Origin: Methylobacterium sp. DB0501
GTDB lineage: Bacteria > Pseudomonadota > Alphaproteobacteria > Rhizobiales > Beijerinckiaceae
Reading direction: 5' to 3'
Assembly (NCBI RefSeq): GCF_011043735.1
Contig: NZ_JAAKGV010000008.1
Span: forward strand, 1-64,000
Length of the DNA: 64,000 bases
Shown here: positions 26,408 through 35,486 of the stretch, in pieces
How the letters are laid out: each line of letters starts with the position of its first letter
Position numbering within the stretch: the stretch's first letter is position 1
The notes under the pieces: generated by a model
Told to the model about the DNA's origin: nothing
What the model saw: the letters and a program-made list of their open reading frames with translations, nothing else
The model's database searches: none
Position numbers and translations under genes: made by a program

Positions 26408-26433
26408 GGCCGGCGCGGATACCCGCGCCGGCC
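26408..26433 (-). terminator. Hairpin between xoxF and xoxG
   Basis: An 11-bp perfect stem (GGCCGGCGCGG / CCGCGCCGGCC, 4-nt loop) follows the xoxF stop by 55 nt. Reading in the xoxF direction, it is followed by TCCTTATGATTA. Likely an attenuator or 3'-end stabiliser that makes xoxF mRNA more abundant than xoxGJ. Confidence 0.5.
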
Positions 26434-26488
26434 CGGACTTAGGTCTGAGACAGTGAGGCGGAGGCCGCCTCCAAGTCGTACCGGTCGA

Positions 26489-28291
26489 TCAGTTCGGCAG
26501 GTTGAAGACCGTGAGCTGGCCACCGAGGTTGGTGTAGCTCGACAGGGCGGCGTAGCCGCCGACCGCGCCGAGACCGGCATTCGGGTCGGTGAGGCCGGCC
26601 GCAAGGCCGATGCCGGCCCAGCCGCCGACGCCCGACAGCACGGCGATGTTCTGCTTGCCCTTGTGCTGGAAGGTCATCACGTTGCCGATGATGCCCGACG
26701 GGGTCTTGAACTTGTAGAGTTCCTTACCCGTCTTGGAATCCACCGCCTTCAGGTAGCCTTCCAGCGTGCCGTAGAACACCACGTCGCCCGCGGTGGCGAG
26801 AGCGCCCGACCAGACCGAGAACTGCTCGGGATTCGACCACTTGATCTTGCCGGCCACGCCATCCCAAGCGATGAAGTTGCCCATGCCGCCGTGGCTGTTG
26901 GGCGCCGGGTACATCGACAGGGTGGCACCGACATAGGGCTGGCCCGGGGTGTAGCTCACCCGGAACGGCTCGTAGTCCATGCAGACGTGGTTGGTCGGCA
27001 CGTAGAACAGGTTGGTCTTGGGCGAGTAGGCCGCCGGCTGCTGGTCCTTGGAGCCGAGCGCCGCAGGGCAGATGCCCTTCGTGTTGGTGTCCTCGCCGTT
27101 CTGGTCGGTCGAGTACTTGGCGACGACGAGCGGACGGCCGTAATCCTTGGACGACTTGTCCATGTCGACCTTAGTCGCCCAGTTCACCGCCGGATCGTAC
27201 TTCTCGGCGACGATCAGCTCGCCGGTCGCCCGGTCGAGGGTGTAGCCGAAGCCGTTGCGGTCGAAGTGGGTGAGGAGCGGACGATCCTTGCCGTCGACCT
27301 TCTGATCCGTGAGGATCATCTCGTTGATGCCGTCATAGTCCCACTCGTCGTGGGGGGTCATCTGGTAGACCCACTTCGCCATGCCGGTATCGGCATCACG
27401 GGCGAAGATCGTCATCGACCACTTGTTGTCGCCCGGGCGCTGCTTCGGGTTCCAGGTCGAGGGGTTGCCGGTGCCGTAATAGACGAGGTTCAGCTTCGGG
27501 TCGTAGGAGTACCAGCCCCAGGTCGAGGCGCCGCCGGTCTTCCACTGGTCGCCTTCCCAGCTCTTCAGCGAGGAGTCCTTGCCGACCGGCTTGCCGAGCT
27601 GGGTGGTCTTCTCCGGGTCGATCTTCATCTCGTCATCGGGACCGACGTTGTAGGCACGCCAGGCGCGCTTGCCGGTCTTGAGATCGTAGGCGGTGATGTT
27701 GCCGCGAATGCCGTACTCGGCGCCGGCGATGCCGACGATGAGCTTGTCCTTCACCGGCATCACGGTGGCGGTGTTGGTCTCGCCGATCTTGGGGTCGCCG
27801 TTCTGGGTCGACCAGTTCACCTTGCCGGTCTTGGCGTCGAGCGACACGATCGTGGTGTCGGCCTGGTGCAGGAAGACCGCGCCGTCGGCATAGGCCAGAC
27901 CACGGTTCACCGTGTCGCAGCACATCACCGGGATCACGTTCGGATCCTGCTTCGGCTCGTACTTCCAGAGGATCTTGCCGTCCTGGTTCAGATCGAGCGC
28001 GTAGACGATGTTCGGGAACGGCGTGTGGACGTACATCACGTCGCCGATGACCAGCGGCGAGCCCTCGTGGCCGCGCAGCACGCCGGTGGAGAACGTCCAG
28101 GCTACCTGCAGCTTGTTGACGTTGCCGGCGTTGATCTGGTCGAGCTTCGAGTAGCGCGTGTTGGCGTAATCGACGGTCTGGAGGACCTGCTCGGCCGGGT
28201 TGGCCGTGCGCTTCAGTACGTCGTCGTTGGCCAGGGCCGGGGTGGCGCCGAGGATGCCCGCGCTCAGCGCAAGAAGATGGACCGCTCTCAT
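26489..28291 (-). CDS. xoxF: XoxF, lanthanide-dependent PQQ methanol dehydrogenase
   Basis: 600 residues, periplasmic (signal peptide [21 protein letters not shown]). An eight-bladed PQQ propeller with tryptophan-docking repeats. PQQ/metal ligands: Glu192 (AEYGIRGN), Asn276 (GTGNPSTW), catalytic Asp318 and, two residues on, Asp320 in EWDYDGI. This extra Asp is the signature of lanthanide-dependent XoxF; calcium-type MxaF has Ala there. Adjacent Cys124-Cys125 form the vicinal disulfide. It oxidises methanol to formaldehyde or formate. ATG 28291 follows GGAGGA; an in-frame ATG 21 nt upstream is less likely. No mxaF is in the window. Confidence 0.97.
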   Translation of the reverse strand: MRAVHLLALSAGILGATPALANDDVLKRTANPAEQVLQTVDYANTRYSKLDQINAGNVNKLQVAWTFSTGVLRGHEGSPLVIGDVMYVHTPFPNIVYALDLNQDGKILWKYEPKQDPNVIPVMCCDTVNRGLAYADGAVFLHQADTTIVSLDAKTGKVNWSTQNGDPKIGETNTATVMPVKDKLIVGIAGAEYGIRGNITAYDLKTGKRAWRAYNVGPDDEMKIDPEKTTQLGKPVGKDSSLKSWEGDQWKTGGASTWGWYSYDPKLNLVYYGTGNPSTWNPKQRPGDNKWSMTIFARDADTGMAKWVYQMTPHDEWDYDGINEMILTDQKVDGKDRPLLTHFDRNGFGYTLDRATGELIVAEKYDPAVNWATKVDMDKSSKDYGRPLVVAKYSTDQNGEDTNTKGICPAALGSKDQQPAAYSPKTNLFYVPTNHVCMDYEPFRVSYTPGQPYVGATLSMYPAPNSHGGMGNFIAWDGVAGKIKWSNPEQFSVWSGALATAGDVVFYGTLEGYLKAVDSKTGKELYKFKTPSGIIGNVMTFQHKGKQNIAVLSGVGGWAGIGLAAGLTDPNAGLGAVGGYAALSSYTNLGGQLTVFNLPN

Positions 28292-28718
28292 GGATTCCTC
28301 CGACAGGTGCATTCCGCCGTACGCCCCCCCGCGGGACGCAACGGACCGTTTCCTGTTGTTAGCGTTTGGGGACGTTTTTGGCCTCGGCAGCGTGTCACAA
28401 CCGGCGGCCAGCGGCGCTGCTGGCGCGAGAGGGGCCTGGCGGGCCTCGCCGTGTCTGCGAACCGGACGCCGCCTTCCCCCGACGGCACCGTTGAAACCGA
28501 AGCTGAAGGAACTCTAAGAGAAATTCGGACGCCGTCAACACACCAGCCTGCCGCAGGGTGGGCTCGGCGCGGCCCCAAATTCATAACTAAGGTATATAGC
28601 GGGTAGCATGCTGCACAGCAGTATGGAAATTGTGCCCTGCAACATCAGATTCTGGCGCCGACCAACGTTCGCATGCGAATGGAAGAGCTTGGCGCCGCGT
28701 CGGCTAACCATCGCGAGC
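28292..28718. other. xoxF upstream region
   Basis: 427 bp without a supported gene, between xoxF (leaving leftward) and the 3' end of the metallohydrolase gene. It contains the xoxF promoter candidate and an AT-rich patch near 28575-28660. No coding match was seen on either strand. Confidence 0.6.
28511..28538 (-). promoter_or_regulatory. Candidate xoxF promoter
   Basis: On the minus strand, TTGACG (28538-28533), a 16-nt spacer and TAGAGT (28516-28511) form the best housekeeping-type promoter upstream of xoxF. It would give a leader of about 220 nt, long enough for a lanthanide- or methanol-responsive element. Visual match only. Confidence 0.35.
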
Positions 28719-29681
28719 CTATTCCCATTCGAGTTCGTGATAGGCGGCAGTGGCGTTGCGGGCGTTGAAGTCGTCGAACAGGGCCCATTTCCCGGATTCC
28801 ACACCCGCAGCCCGACCCGCCTCCCCGATCGGCGCGCCGTCCCGCACCATCGCCCGCACCTGCGCCTGGAGGGTGGTGAGATAGCGGTCGATGGCGGCGG
28901 CGGCGGCGGGCCAGGGGACCGCCGCCGGGCCGTGGCCGGGCACGACCCGGGCGGCCGGTCGCGCGCTCAGGCGCTGCAGCACCGCGATCCAGCCGGAGAG
29001 TCGCCCGTCGAGGGCCGGCACGTGGCCGACGAACAGGAGGTCGCCGAGGAACCAGGTGTCGGTCGCCTCGTCGCGGACCGTCAGGTCGCTGTTGGTATGG
29101 GCGGTCGGCCAGGCCTCGAGATGCAGGACCCGCCCGCCGAGGTCGAGGTCGAGTCGCGTGGAGACGAGGAGGGTTGGCGGCACGATGCGGGTGCCGGCGA
29201 AATCGGGGCCGACGAGCTCGGCATTGGCTTTCAGGTACCCGTCCGCCCGGGCCGCCAGCGCCTCCGGCAGGGCCTGGTGGCCGACGAAGGTGGCGCCCTC
29301 GCCCGCGAAAGCGGCGTTGCCGAGCAGGTGGTCGGGATGGACGTGGGTGTTGATCACGTAGCGCACCGGCAGGGCGGTGCGCTGCCGCAACGCCGCGAGC
29401 AGGCGCTGCCCCGCCTTCAGGCTGCCGCCGGTATCGATCACCGCCGCGGCGTCGCGGCCGATCACGAATCCGACATTGGCGATGGCGCCGGCATTGCCCC
29501 GCCCGGCCAGCGCGTAGGGCGCGGCGTAGACGAAGACGCCCGGCGCGACCTCCTGCATCGGCAGCGGATCCACCTTGGCCGTGCCGGCCGAGGTCCCGGC
29601 CGGCGTCTCCGCGGCGGCGGCCGGCCGCGCGGGGGCGGCCAGGAGCAGGGCGAGCACGAAGGTGGCGGCGGCTCTCCTCAC
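28719..29681 (-). CDS. Quinoprotein relay system zinc metallohydrolase
   Basis: 320 residues with a signal peptide (cleavage near AAAAE). Metallo-beta-lactamase fold: zinc motif THVHPDHLLGN, TAHTNSDLTV, LGDLLFVGHVPALDG and VVPGHGPAA. It matches the exported metallohydrolases that co-occur with quinoprotein dehydrogenases and SoxYZ-like carriers and may release a carried group from the SoxY-type cysteine; substrate unknown. GTG start overlapping the stop of the TrmO-like gene (GTGA), so both are co-translated. It lies upstream of xoxF on the same strand. Confidence 0.9.
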   Translation of the reverse strand: MRRAAATFVLALLLAAPARPAAAAETPAGTSAGTAKVDPLPMQEVAPGVFVYAAPYALAGRGNAGAIANVGFVIGRDAAAVIDTGGSLKAGQRLLAALRQRTALPVRYVINTHVHPDHLLGNAAFAGEGATFVGHQALPEALAARADGYLKANAELVGPDFAGTRIVPPTLLVSTRLDLDLGGRVLHLEAWPTAHTNSDLTVRDEATDTWFLGDLLFVGHVPALDGRLSGWIAVLQRLSARPAARVVPGHGPAAVPWPAAAAAIDRYLTTLQAQVRAMVRDGAPIGEAGRAAGVESGKWALFDDFNARNATAAYHELEWE

Positions 29682-30175
29682 GGGATCCCCGCCTCCGCGT
29701 CGCCGGCCTGGGGCGGCGCCAGCGGCGTGAACAGGGTGCGGTCGGGCTTGATGTCGAGGAGCGGCGTGCCGTCGAGGCAGTCGAGCCCGCGTACGTGCAC
29801 GATTCCGTCCTCAACCCCGATCAGCGTGACGATGCTGGTGCCGATTGGGTTCGGCCGCACCGGCGAGCGCAGCGAGAAGGTGCCCCGGGTGGTGCCGTCA
29901 TCGGCCGGGCTCTGGCGCACCAGATCGCGGCGCGAGCGGTCGAGCCAGTACAGGATCTCCAGGCGCTCGTAGAGCGCGACGCCGTCGAGGGCCGCGCGCC
30001 AGGGGGCAAACACCTCGATCCGGCAGGCCGGCCCGTCGGCCCGGCCCTGGCGCGGACAGCCGAGCCGGTCGGTCCAGGGGGTGCGGATGCGGCCGATGAA
30101 GACGAGTCCGGCATCCAGGGCCGCGGGCGGCTCCACCGCGACCTCGCCGGCCCGGATCTCGTTGAGGCGCACCAT
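29678..30175 (-). CDS. TrmO/TsaA-like SAM-dependent methyltransferase
   Basis: 165 residues of the TsaA beta-barrel family: FIGRIRTPWTDRLGCPRQG, ILYWLDRSRRDLV, RGTFSLRSPVRPNPIGTSIV and LDCLDGTPLLDIKPD. In E. coli TrmO methylates t6A37 of tRNA-Thr. The motif RSPxRPNPIG is intact. It is coupled (GTGA) to an exported zinc metallohydrolase, an unexpected partner for a tRNA enzyme, so another substrate is possible. Short-form member without the C-terminal domain of E. coli TrmO. Confidence 0.85.
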   Translation of the reverse strand: MVRLNEIRAGEVAVEPPAALDAGLVFIGRIRTPWTDRLGCPRQGRADGPACRIEVFAPWRAALDGVALYERLEILYWLDRSRRDLVRQSPADDGTTRGTFSLRSPVRPNPIGTSIVTLIGVEDGIVHVRGLDCLDGTPLLDIKPDRTLFTPLAPPQAGDAEAGIP

Positions 30176-30345
30176 GCCGTTCGGTTCCCTCCCCTCGCGA
30201 GCAGGCCGGGCCTCAACGGAGGTGTTCAGACTGCGCCGGCCCGACCTGCCGCCGGACCGACCCGCGGGGGCAGTCGTGAGCCCGGCCGCCGGAACCTATT
30301 GCACCGGTCGCCGGCCTGGCAATCGGCAGCGGGGCCGAGCCGTTC

Positions 30346-31407
30346 TCAATACGTCGAAAAGATCTCCGCCACGGCGGCGGGGTCGCGCGTCACCGTGAGG
30401 GCGAGCGCCAGCAGGATGCGGGCCTTCTGCGGCGTCAGGTTGTCGGCGCTGAGGATGCCGAGTTCGGCCAGGCGCCGGGTCGCCGGCACCACGCCGCTGC
30501 CGGCGCGGGTCGATTGCACGACGGCGATCCCGGCGGCCACCGCCTCCCCCAGGGCCTCGGCCTCCGCCGGCGGCGTCATGCCGGGGGCGAGCCCGGCCGA
30601 GACGATGCCCCGCGCGCCGGCCGCCGCGAAGGCCCGCACCGCGGTGCCGTCGGCATCGGCGTAGGAATAGGAGATGTCGACGCGCGGCAGTGCGTCGAGG
30701 CCCCGGATGTCGAACGGCGTCCCGGGGGCGTGACGGCGCTCCGCCCGGCGGTAGTAGCGCACATGCGGCCCGTCGACCTGGCCGAGCACGCCGAAATCCG
30801 GCGTCCGGAAGGTCTGCAGGCGGGCGACCGAGGTCTTGGTCACGTCGCGGGCGGCCTGGATCTCGTCGTTGAGCACCACCAGCACGCCGCGCCCGCGCGA
30901 TTCCGGCGCCGCCGCCGTGCGGATCGCCGCGACGAGGTTGAGGCCGGCATCGCTCGACAGGGCGCTGATCGGCCGCTGCGAGCCGACCACCACCACCGGC
31001 ACGTCAACGGTCAGGGTGAGGCTCAGTGCGTAGGCGGTCTCCTCCAGGGTGGCGGTGCCGTGGCCGACGACGATGCCGGCGAGGTCCCGGTGCTCGCCCA
31101 CCAGCCGCTCGCAGAGCAGGACCAGGGCGCGCCAGTCGGCGAATCCCACCCCCGGGCTCGTCACCGCCCGGTAGCGCACGGGCACCACCTCCGCCACGGT
31201 GCGGGTCTCCGGCACCCGCGCCAGGATCTCCTCCGCCTCCAGGCGCTCGCCGGTGGCGGTGTAGTCGAGGATGTCGAGGCTGTCGCGGCCCACCGACGAG
31301 AGGGTGCCGCCGGTGCCGATGAAGGCGACCTTGGGCAAGGGAGCTTGGGGCAAGGGAGCCTGGGGCAAGGGAGCCTGGGGCAGGGGAGCCTGGGGCAAGG
31401 CTGTCAT
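30346..31407 (-). CDS. L-asparaginase family protein with N-terminal pentapeptide repeat
   Basis: 353 residues. The first 25 residues are tandem PQAPL units, encoded by 15-bp repeats, followed by the asparaginase fold: VAFIGTGGTLSSVG (nucleophile Thr35), VVGHGTATLEETAY (second Thr118) and VVGSQRPISALSSDAGLNL. The Thr-Asp pair of classical enzymes (HGTDT) reads Thr118-Ala119, so substrate specificity may differ. The Lys of the second triad is present (ARDVTKTSV). No signal peptide is visible, so it is cytoplasmic. The ATG at 31407 includes the repeats; a start after them is possible. Confidence 0.85.
   Translation of the reverse strand: MTALPQAPLPQAPLPQAPLPQAPLPKVAFIGTGGTLSSVGRDSLDILDYTATGERLEAEEILARVPETRTVAEVVPVRYRAVTSPGVGFADWRALVLLCERLVGEHRDLAGIVVGHGTATLEETAYALSLTLTVDVPVVVVGSQRPISALSSDAGLNLVAAIRTAAAPESRGRGVLVVLNDEIQAARDVTKTSVARLQTFRTPDFGVLGQVDGPHVRYYRRAERRHAPGTPFDIRGLDALPRVDISYSYADADGTAVRAFAAAGARGIVSAGLAPGMTPPAEAEALGEAVAAGIAVVQSTRAGSGVVPATRRLAELGILSADNLTPQKARILLALALTVTRDPAAVAEIFSTY
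31331..31400 (+). repeat. 15-bp tandem repeat in the asparaginase N-terminus
   Basis: About four and a half copies of TGGGGCAAGGGAGCC with one or two substitutions. The unit length is a multiple of three, so copy-number change alters only the PQAPL peptide tail. Confidence 0.85.
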
Positions 31408-31416
31408 GCGGGTCGA

Positions 31417-32547
31417 TTACCTCGTGCGCGCGTGTCCGGCGGAGGAGGCCGGCTCCGCGGCCGGCCCCGTCGTCGATTTCGTGGCAGGATCCGTGCCGGC
31501 GGTCTGCCCGCAGCCCGGCGCGTCGAACAGAGCCGCCAGGCCGCAGGCCGAGCCGAGCATCCGCCGACCGCTATGGCCGACGCCCGGCACGATATGGAGG
31601 GGCTGGCGCAGGTCCGGGTGCCGTGCCCGCAGGGCCTCCCAGTAGAACTCGCCGCGGGCGAGGCGGAACGGCCCCTGCGCCTCGGCCATGCAACTCCGGT
31701 CGAGGGCGGGATGATCCGGGTCGGTGTCCCGGCTGCCGAGCAGATAGGTCACCGGCCTGGCGACGTAGGCCGCTTCCAGCGCCTTCGGGTCGGCCCCGGC
31801 GGCATAGCGCGGCAGGTCCCGCATGCCGTATTTCCAGCGGTCGTAGCCGGGGCAGCCCACGGTCGGCCCGGGCCGCTCGGGCGTGAACCAGGCGTAGCTG
31901 CTCGGGTTGGCGACGACGACGCTCACGCGCACGCCCCGCTGACCCAGGGCGTCGCCGGCCCGGGACAGGATCGCGTAGCGCTGCGCCACCTGCCCGCCGC
32001 CTGAATGCCCGGCGACGACGATGCGCGACAGGTTCGGGAAGAGCGTCCGGTCGCCGAGCCGGGCGAGGAGCGCGTCGAGGGCGTCGAAGGAACTGAGAGG
32101 CTGTGGCCTCAGCGCGTCCTCGCCGCCCTGCCAGCCCTCCAGCGACCAGTGCAGCACGTCCGCCGGCAGGCCGTAGGCCGCCCAGTCGGTCTCGGCCAGG
32201 AATTGCGGCGCCACCACGAGCGTGCCCTTGCCGGCGGCGCCGGCCTCCTCCCGGGCGGCGAGGCCGGTGTCGAAATAGGCGTCGGCATCGCGCAGGCGGC
32301 CATGGAGCACGATCACCGCCCGGGTCAGCTCCGGGTGGGGCCGTTCCAGATCGGCGGAGGCGAAGAGCAGCAGCCGCGCCCCCGGCGCCACCGTCAGGCT
32401 GCGGTCGGCCAGGACGGAGACGGGTCTGTGGTGCCGGCCCGCCTCGTCGGCGCCCTGGGCCCGGAGGGCCGGCGGCGCGAGCAGGAGCGGCAATGCGAGG
32501 AGGAGCCGGGCGAGGAGGAGCCGTCGGGTGCGGAGCGGGAGCATCAT
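31417..32547 (-). CDS. Secreted alpha/beta hydrolase
   Basis: 376 residues, signal peptide of about 30 residues (long hydrophobic Leu run, cleavage near LRAQ). Alpha/beta-hydrolase core with VIVLHGRLRDADAY (oxyanion region), nucleophile elbow VAGHSGGGQ and the final histidine in VPGVGHSGRRML. Resembles uncharacterised exported esterase-like proteins; no specific substrate can be given. Ends in a Thr/Pro/Ala tail. Ten nucleotides upstream of the asparaginase gene on the same strand, so probably one transcript. Confidence 0.85.
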   Translation of the reverse strand: MMLPLRTRRLLLARLLLALPLLLAPPALRAQGADEAGRHHRPVSVLADRSLTVAPGARLLLFASADLERPHPELTRAVIVLHGRLRDADAYFDTGLAAREEAGAAGKGTLVVAPQFLAETDWAAYGLPADVLHWSLEGWQGGEDALRPQPLSSFDALDALLARLGDRTLFPNLSRIVVAGHSGGGQVAQRYAILSRAGDALGQRGVRVSVVVANPSSYAWFTPERPGPTVGCPGYDRWKYGMRDLPRYAAGADPKALEAAYVARPVTYLLGSRDTDPDHPALDRSCMAEAQGPFRLARGEFYWEALRARHPDLRQPLHIVPGVGHSGRRMLGSACGLAALFDAPGCGQTAGTDPATKSTTGPAAEPASSAGHARTR

Positions 32548-32611
32548 CGCGCCTCGAGGAGCATCGCCGCCGCGGGCGGCCTGCCTGTTCCTGACCCTTG
32601 CCCGGGATGGC

Positions 32612-32686
<75 letters not shown>

Positions 32687-32857
32687 GAGAGCCCGCAAGC
32701 CCGAGAACCCGCAAGCACTTGATACGCAAACACGAGACCCCGTCACGGGCGGGTCTTTAGAGCCCCTGGGCGTGCCGGCGTCAAGGCGCAAAATCCGGGC
32801 TGGGCGCCCCCGCCCGCGTGCCCGGCCTTGGCCCGCGACGATCCCCATCCCCAACGG

Positions 32858-33526
32858 TCAGCCGCCCTGCGATTGCAGGAACGCGACCGGGGCGGGCGCG
32901 GTCCGGTCGAGCACCGCGGCGGTGAGGCGGCCGGTCCGCAGCGGTGCGGTGTCGAGGTTGGTGCGGAAGGGATGGCAGTCGGGCCGGCCGGCGTAGCAGG
33001 GCGTGTGCCCATGGACGACGTGCTTGCCGAAATCGTAGTCGACGGACAGGAACGGCTCGCGGATCCACAGGCGGGCCTCCACGCTCGGATCGATGCCGCG
33101 GCGGCCCGGGCGGAAGCCGGCATGGACGTAGTAGCGCAGCGTGTCCTCATGCACGGTCTTCAGCCCGGCGATCCAGGCCAGCTCCGCCGCCGGAAGGTCC
33201 GCAATCCGCGCCACGCCGTAAGAGGCGAGGGTCCGGTCGCCGCCGGTCGCGAGCCAAGCGGCAGCCCCGTGCGGATCGTGCGCCGCCCGCAGCAGGGCCG
33301 CTTCCCGGTTGCCCATCAGGCAGGTGACGGAAACGGGATCGGCCTCCTGCAACGCCCGCACGGCGGCGACGACGCGGGCACTCTCCGGTCCCTTGTCGAT
33401 GTAGTCGCCGAGGAAAACCAGCCGCCGGCGCCGGCCGGCCCCGTGCGCCGCGATCCGGCCGAGCAGGCTCTCGAGCGCGCCGGCGCAGCCGTGGACGTCG
33501 CCGATGGCGTAGGTCAGTTCGTCCAT
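32858..33526 (-). CDS. Serine/threonine-protein-phosphatase-type metallophosphoesterase
   Basis: 222 residues of the PPP-like calcineurin superfamily: YAIGDVHGCAGALESLL, FLGDYIDKGPES, CLMGNREAALL (Arg instead of His in GNHE) and VVHGHTPC. Acts on phosphoprotein or small phosphate esters in the cytoplasm; the target is unknown. Complete length for the bacterial form. Monocistronic. Confidence 0.87.
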   Translation of the reverse strand: MDELTYAIGDVHGCAGALESLLGRIAAHGAGRRRRLVFLGDYIDKGPESARVVAAVRALQEADPVSVTCLMGNREAALLRAAHDPHGAAAWLATGGDRTLASYGVARIADLPAAELAWIAGLKTVHEDTLRYYVHAGFRPGRRGIDPSVEARLWIREPFLSVDYDFGKHVVHGHTPCYAGRPDCHPFRTNLDTAPLRTGRLTAAVLDRTAPAPVAFLQSQGG

Positions 33527-33596
33527 GGTGCGGGATGGGCTCCGTCGGGCGGGGGATGGATGAAAAGGCCGAAACGGAGAGCCTGACCCGCGTCAA

Positions 33597-34394
33597 GGCC
33601 GCCGCGCCGGAACGAGACGCGGCGAGAAGACTTCGGGACGCAGAGTCCGGCCGCCGACGGGATCCCGGGACGACAGGGCCCCCCCCCGACCCCGGCCTCC
33701 GTCGATTGCCGGACGTTTCGTCCTTGCCTTGCCTGGTCTTTTCGCTCTCACGGCGAGTGACGACAAATCAGCCGAGCGATCTATGCCCAAGGCAGGAACG
33801 ACCGCCCGATACGAGGCGGGGCCGTACTTCTCGACCGACGGCGCGATGCCGCCAGCGGAGGACGGGTTCGAGGCGTATCACGGCCTCGACGCGACCGTGG
33901 CCGATGCCATTCGGCTCGACGGCCTAATCCGGTTCGATCGCCGGGTGCGGAGCGTCGCACGTGTCCGGAGGCCGCGGCGGGCCGGCGCGACGGCTTCGAC
34001 CACGCCGCCGCCCGGCTCGTCCTCGCCGGCGCCCTGGCGAGCGCCTCGCCCGGGTGGTCGCGGAACTTCCCGGTCTCGCCCTCTCGGGATCGGGGCGCGA
34101 CCCCGATCACGCGCCGCAGGCAGGACCGGCACAGGCCCGGGACGTGGTGCGCATGGCCGGTGCGGGCCGGGAGGCGCACCCGCGGGATATCCCGATCGGC
34201 CGGCACCTCGCCGACTGGTGCAACGATCGGCCCCGAGGCCGACGGGCCGTTGCTGCACTGCAACATAAGGCCGCAGTGTTCGACCTTGGTCCGGCCCTGG
34301 CACGTGAATCGCTGTGCTTCCCCGGCGCGGCGCCAAGATCCCCCGGCCCGGATCGTCGCCCGCCGTTCGCGCCCTCGAGGCCGGTGGAGATGAC
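33597..34394. other. Non-coding or decayed stretch
   Basis: About 800 bp with only fragmented frames. A start at 33783 reads MPKAGTTARYEAGPYFSTDG and then loses coding character. A second frame (about 33960-34300) contains ERLARVVAELPGLALSGSG and HLADWCNDRP. These look like parts of one damaged gene, but I recognise no family. Confidence 0.4.
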
Positions 34395-34634
34395 ATGACG
34401 GACTTTCTCACCGTCGCCCTGGTCTGCGCCGGCACGCTGGCGGCGCCGGATTGCTCGCGCGACACCGCCCTCGACGTCGCGGTCGCACCGGCCCCGACCC
34501 CCATCGCCTGCCTGATGCAGGGCGAGACCCTGGCGGCGCGCAGCGGCCTCGTGCGCGGGCGCGAGACCTACCTGAAGGTTGCCTGCGAGCGCCGGCGCAC
34601 CGCCGCGCTCCGCCCCGAGGCGGAGGCGCGCTAG
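34395..34634 (+). CDS. Small conserved hypothetical protein
   Basis: 79 residues: [20 protein letters not shown], then an [20 protein letters not shown] stretch and [12 protein letters not shown] hydrophobic start and three cysteines suggest export. It resembles small genus-specific proteins; function unknown. GGAG precedes the ATG. Confidence 0.7.
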   Translation: MTDFLTVALVCAGTLAAPDCSRDTALDVAVAPAPTPIACLMQGETLAARSGLVRGRETYLKVACERRRTAALRPEAEAR

Positions 34635-34779
34635 CGACGCAAGGCGGGTGCGGGGGGATGGATGGATCGGCCGCGCCGGGCTATGCCCTCCCTCCCGTTG
34701 CGCAAACAAGGCCCGCGCGGGTCCGCCCGCGCAAGGATCGGGCCGCCCGCGCATCGACGAGGAGCGTCGCCCCCGCCCC

Positions 34780-35433
34780 ATGCAGATCGAAGCCGTTCCG
34801 CCGCAGACCCACCTGCCGCCTCTCGCCAAGCTCGCCCTGGAGCTGGGACCCCTCGGGGTGTTCTTCCTCGGCAACGCCTATGCCGAGAAGTTCGGCTTCG
34901 CGTCCGACCAGCGCCTGTTCGTGGCGACCGGGCTGTTCATCGTCGCGACCCTGGCGGCGCTCGCGGTCCACTACGTCTGGGTGCGGCGGCTGCCGATCAT
35001 GCCGCTCGTCTCCGGCGTCGTGGTGGTGGTGTTCGGCGGGCTCACGCTGCTCCTGCGCGACGAACTGTTCATCAAGCTCAAGCCGACCATCGTGAACAGC
35101 CTGTTCGGGGCGGTGCTGCTCGGCGGCCTCGCCTTCGGCCGGCCGCTGCTCGCCCTGGTGCTCGACAGCGTGTTCGACCTCACCCAGGAGGGCTGGCGCA
35201 AGCTCACCTTCCGCTGGGGCCTGTTTTTCTTCTTCCTGGCGGCGGTGAACGAGGTGGTGTGGCGCACCCAGACCACCGATTTCTGGGTCAGCTTCAAGGT
35301 GTTCGGCATCATGCCGCTCACCATCGCCTTCGCGCTCGCCCAGACTCCGCTGCTGCTGCGCTACGAGCGCAAGAAGGACGAGACGAGGTCCGGGTCCGGG
35401 CAAGAGTCCGGTAAAGGATCCGACCAAGCATAG
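34780..35433 (+). CDS. yciB: Inner-membrane septation protein YciB/IspZ family
   Basis: 217 residues with five or six membrane helices. Family segments: [63 protein letters not shown] and [20 protein letters not shown]. Involved in envelope integrity and septation; biochemical role unclear. ATG 34780 gives the normal N-terminus. The C-terminal tail is charged and probably disordered. Confidence 0.93.
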   Translation: MQIEAVPPQTHLPPLAKLALELGPLGVFFLGNAYAEKFGFASDQRLFVATGLFIVATLAALAVHYVWVRRLPIMPLVSGVVVVVFGGLTLLLRDELFIKLKPTIVNSLFGAVLLGGLAFGRPLLALVLDSVFDLTQEGWRKLTFRWGLFFFFLAAVNEVVWRTQTTDFWVSFKVFGIMPLTIAFALAQTPLLLRYERKKDETRSGSGQESGKGSDQA

Positions 35434-35486
35434 GGACGCAGTGCCGCAGGCGGAACGGGCGCCGGGGATCGGCGATTCACCCCGTC

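Noticed and set aside
31331..31400. CRISPR-like short repeats
   Set aside because: Units are 15 bp, contiguous and in frame without spacers, so they are coding tandem repeats. No CRISPR array or cas gene was seen anywhere in the window.
33679..33687. Nine-C homopolymer as a phase-variation switch
   Set aside because: It lies in DNA with no supported gene.
33783..34300. Possible gene after the phosphatase
   Set aside because: Frames are broken and no family could be named; listed only as a decayed stretch.
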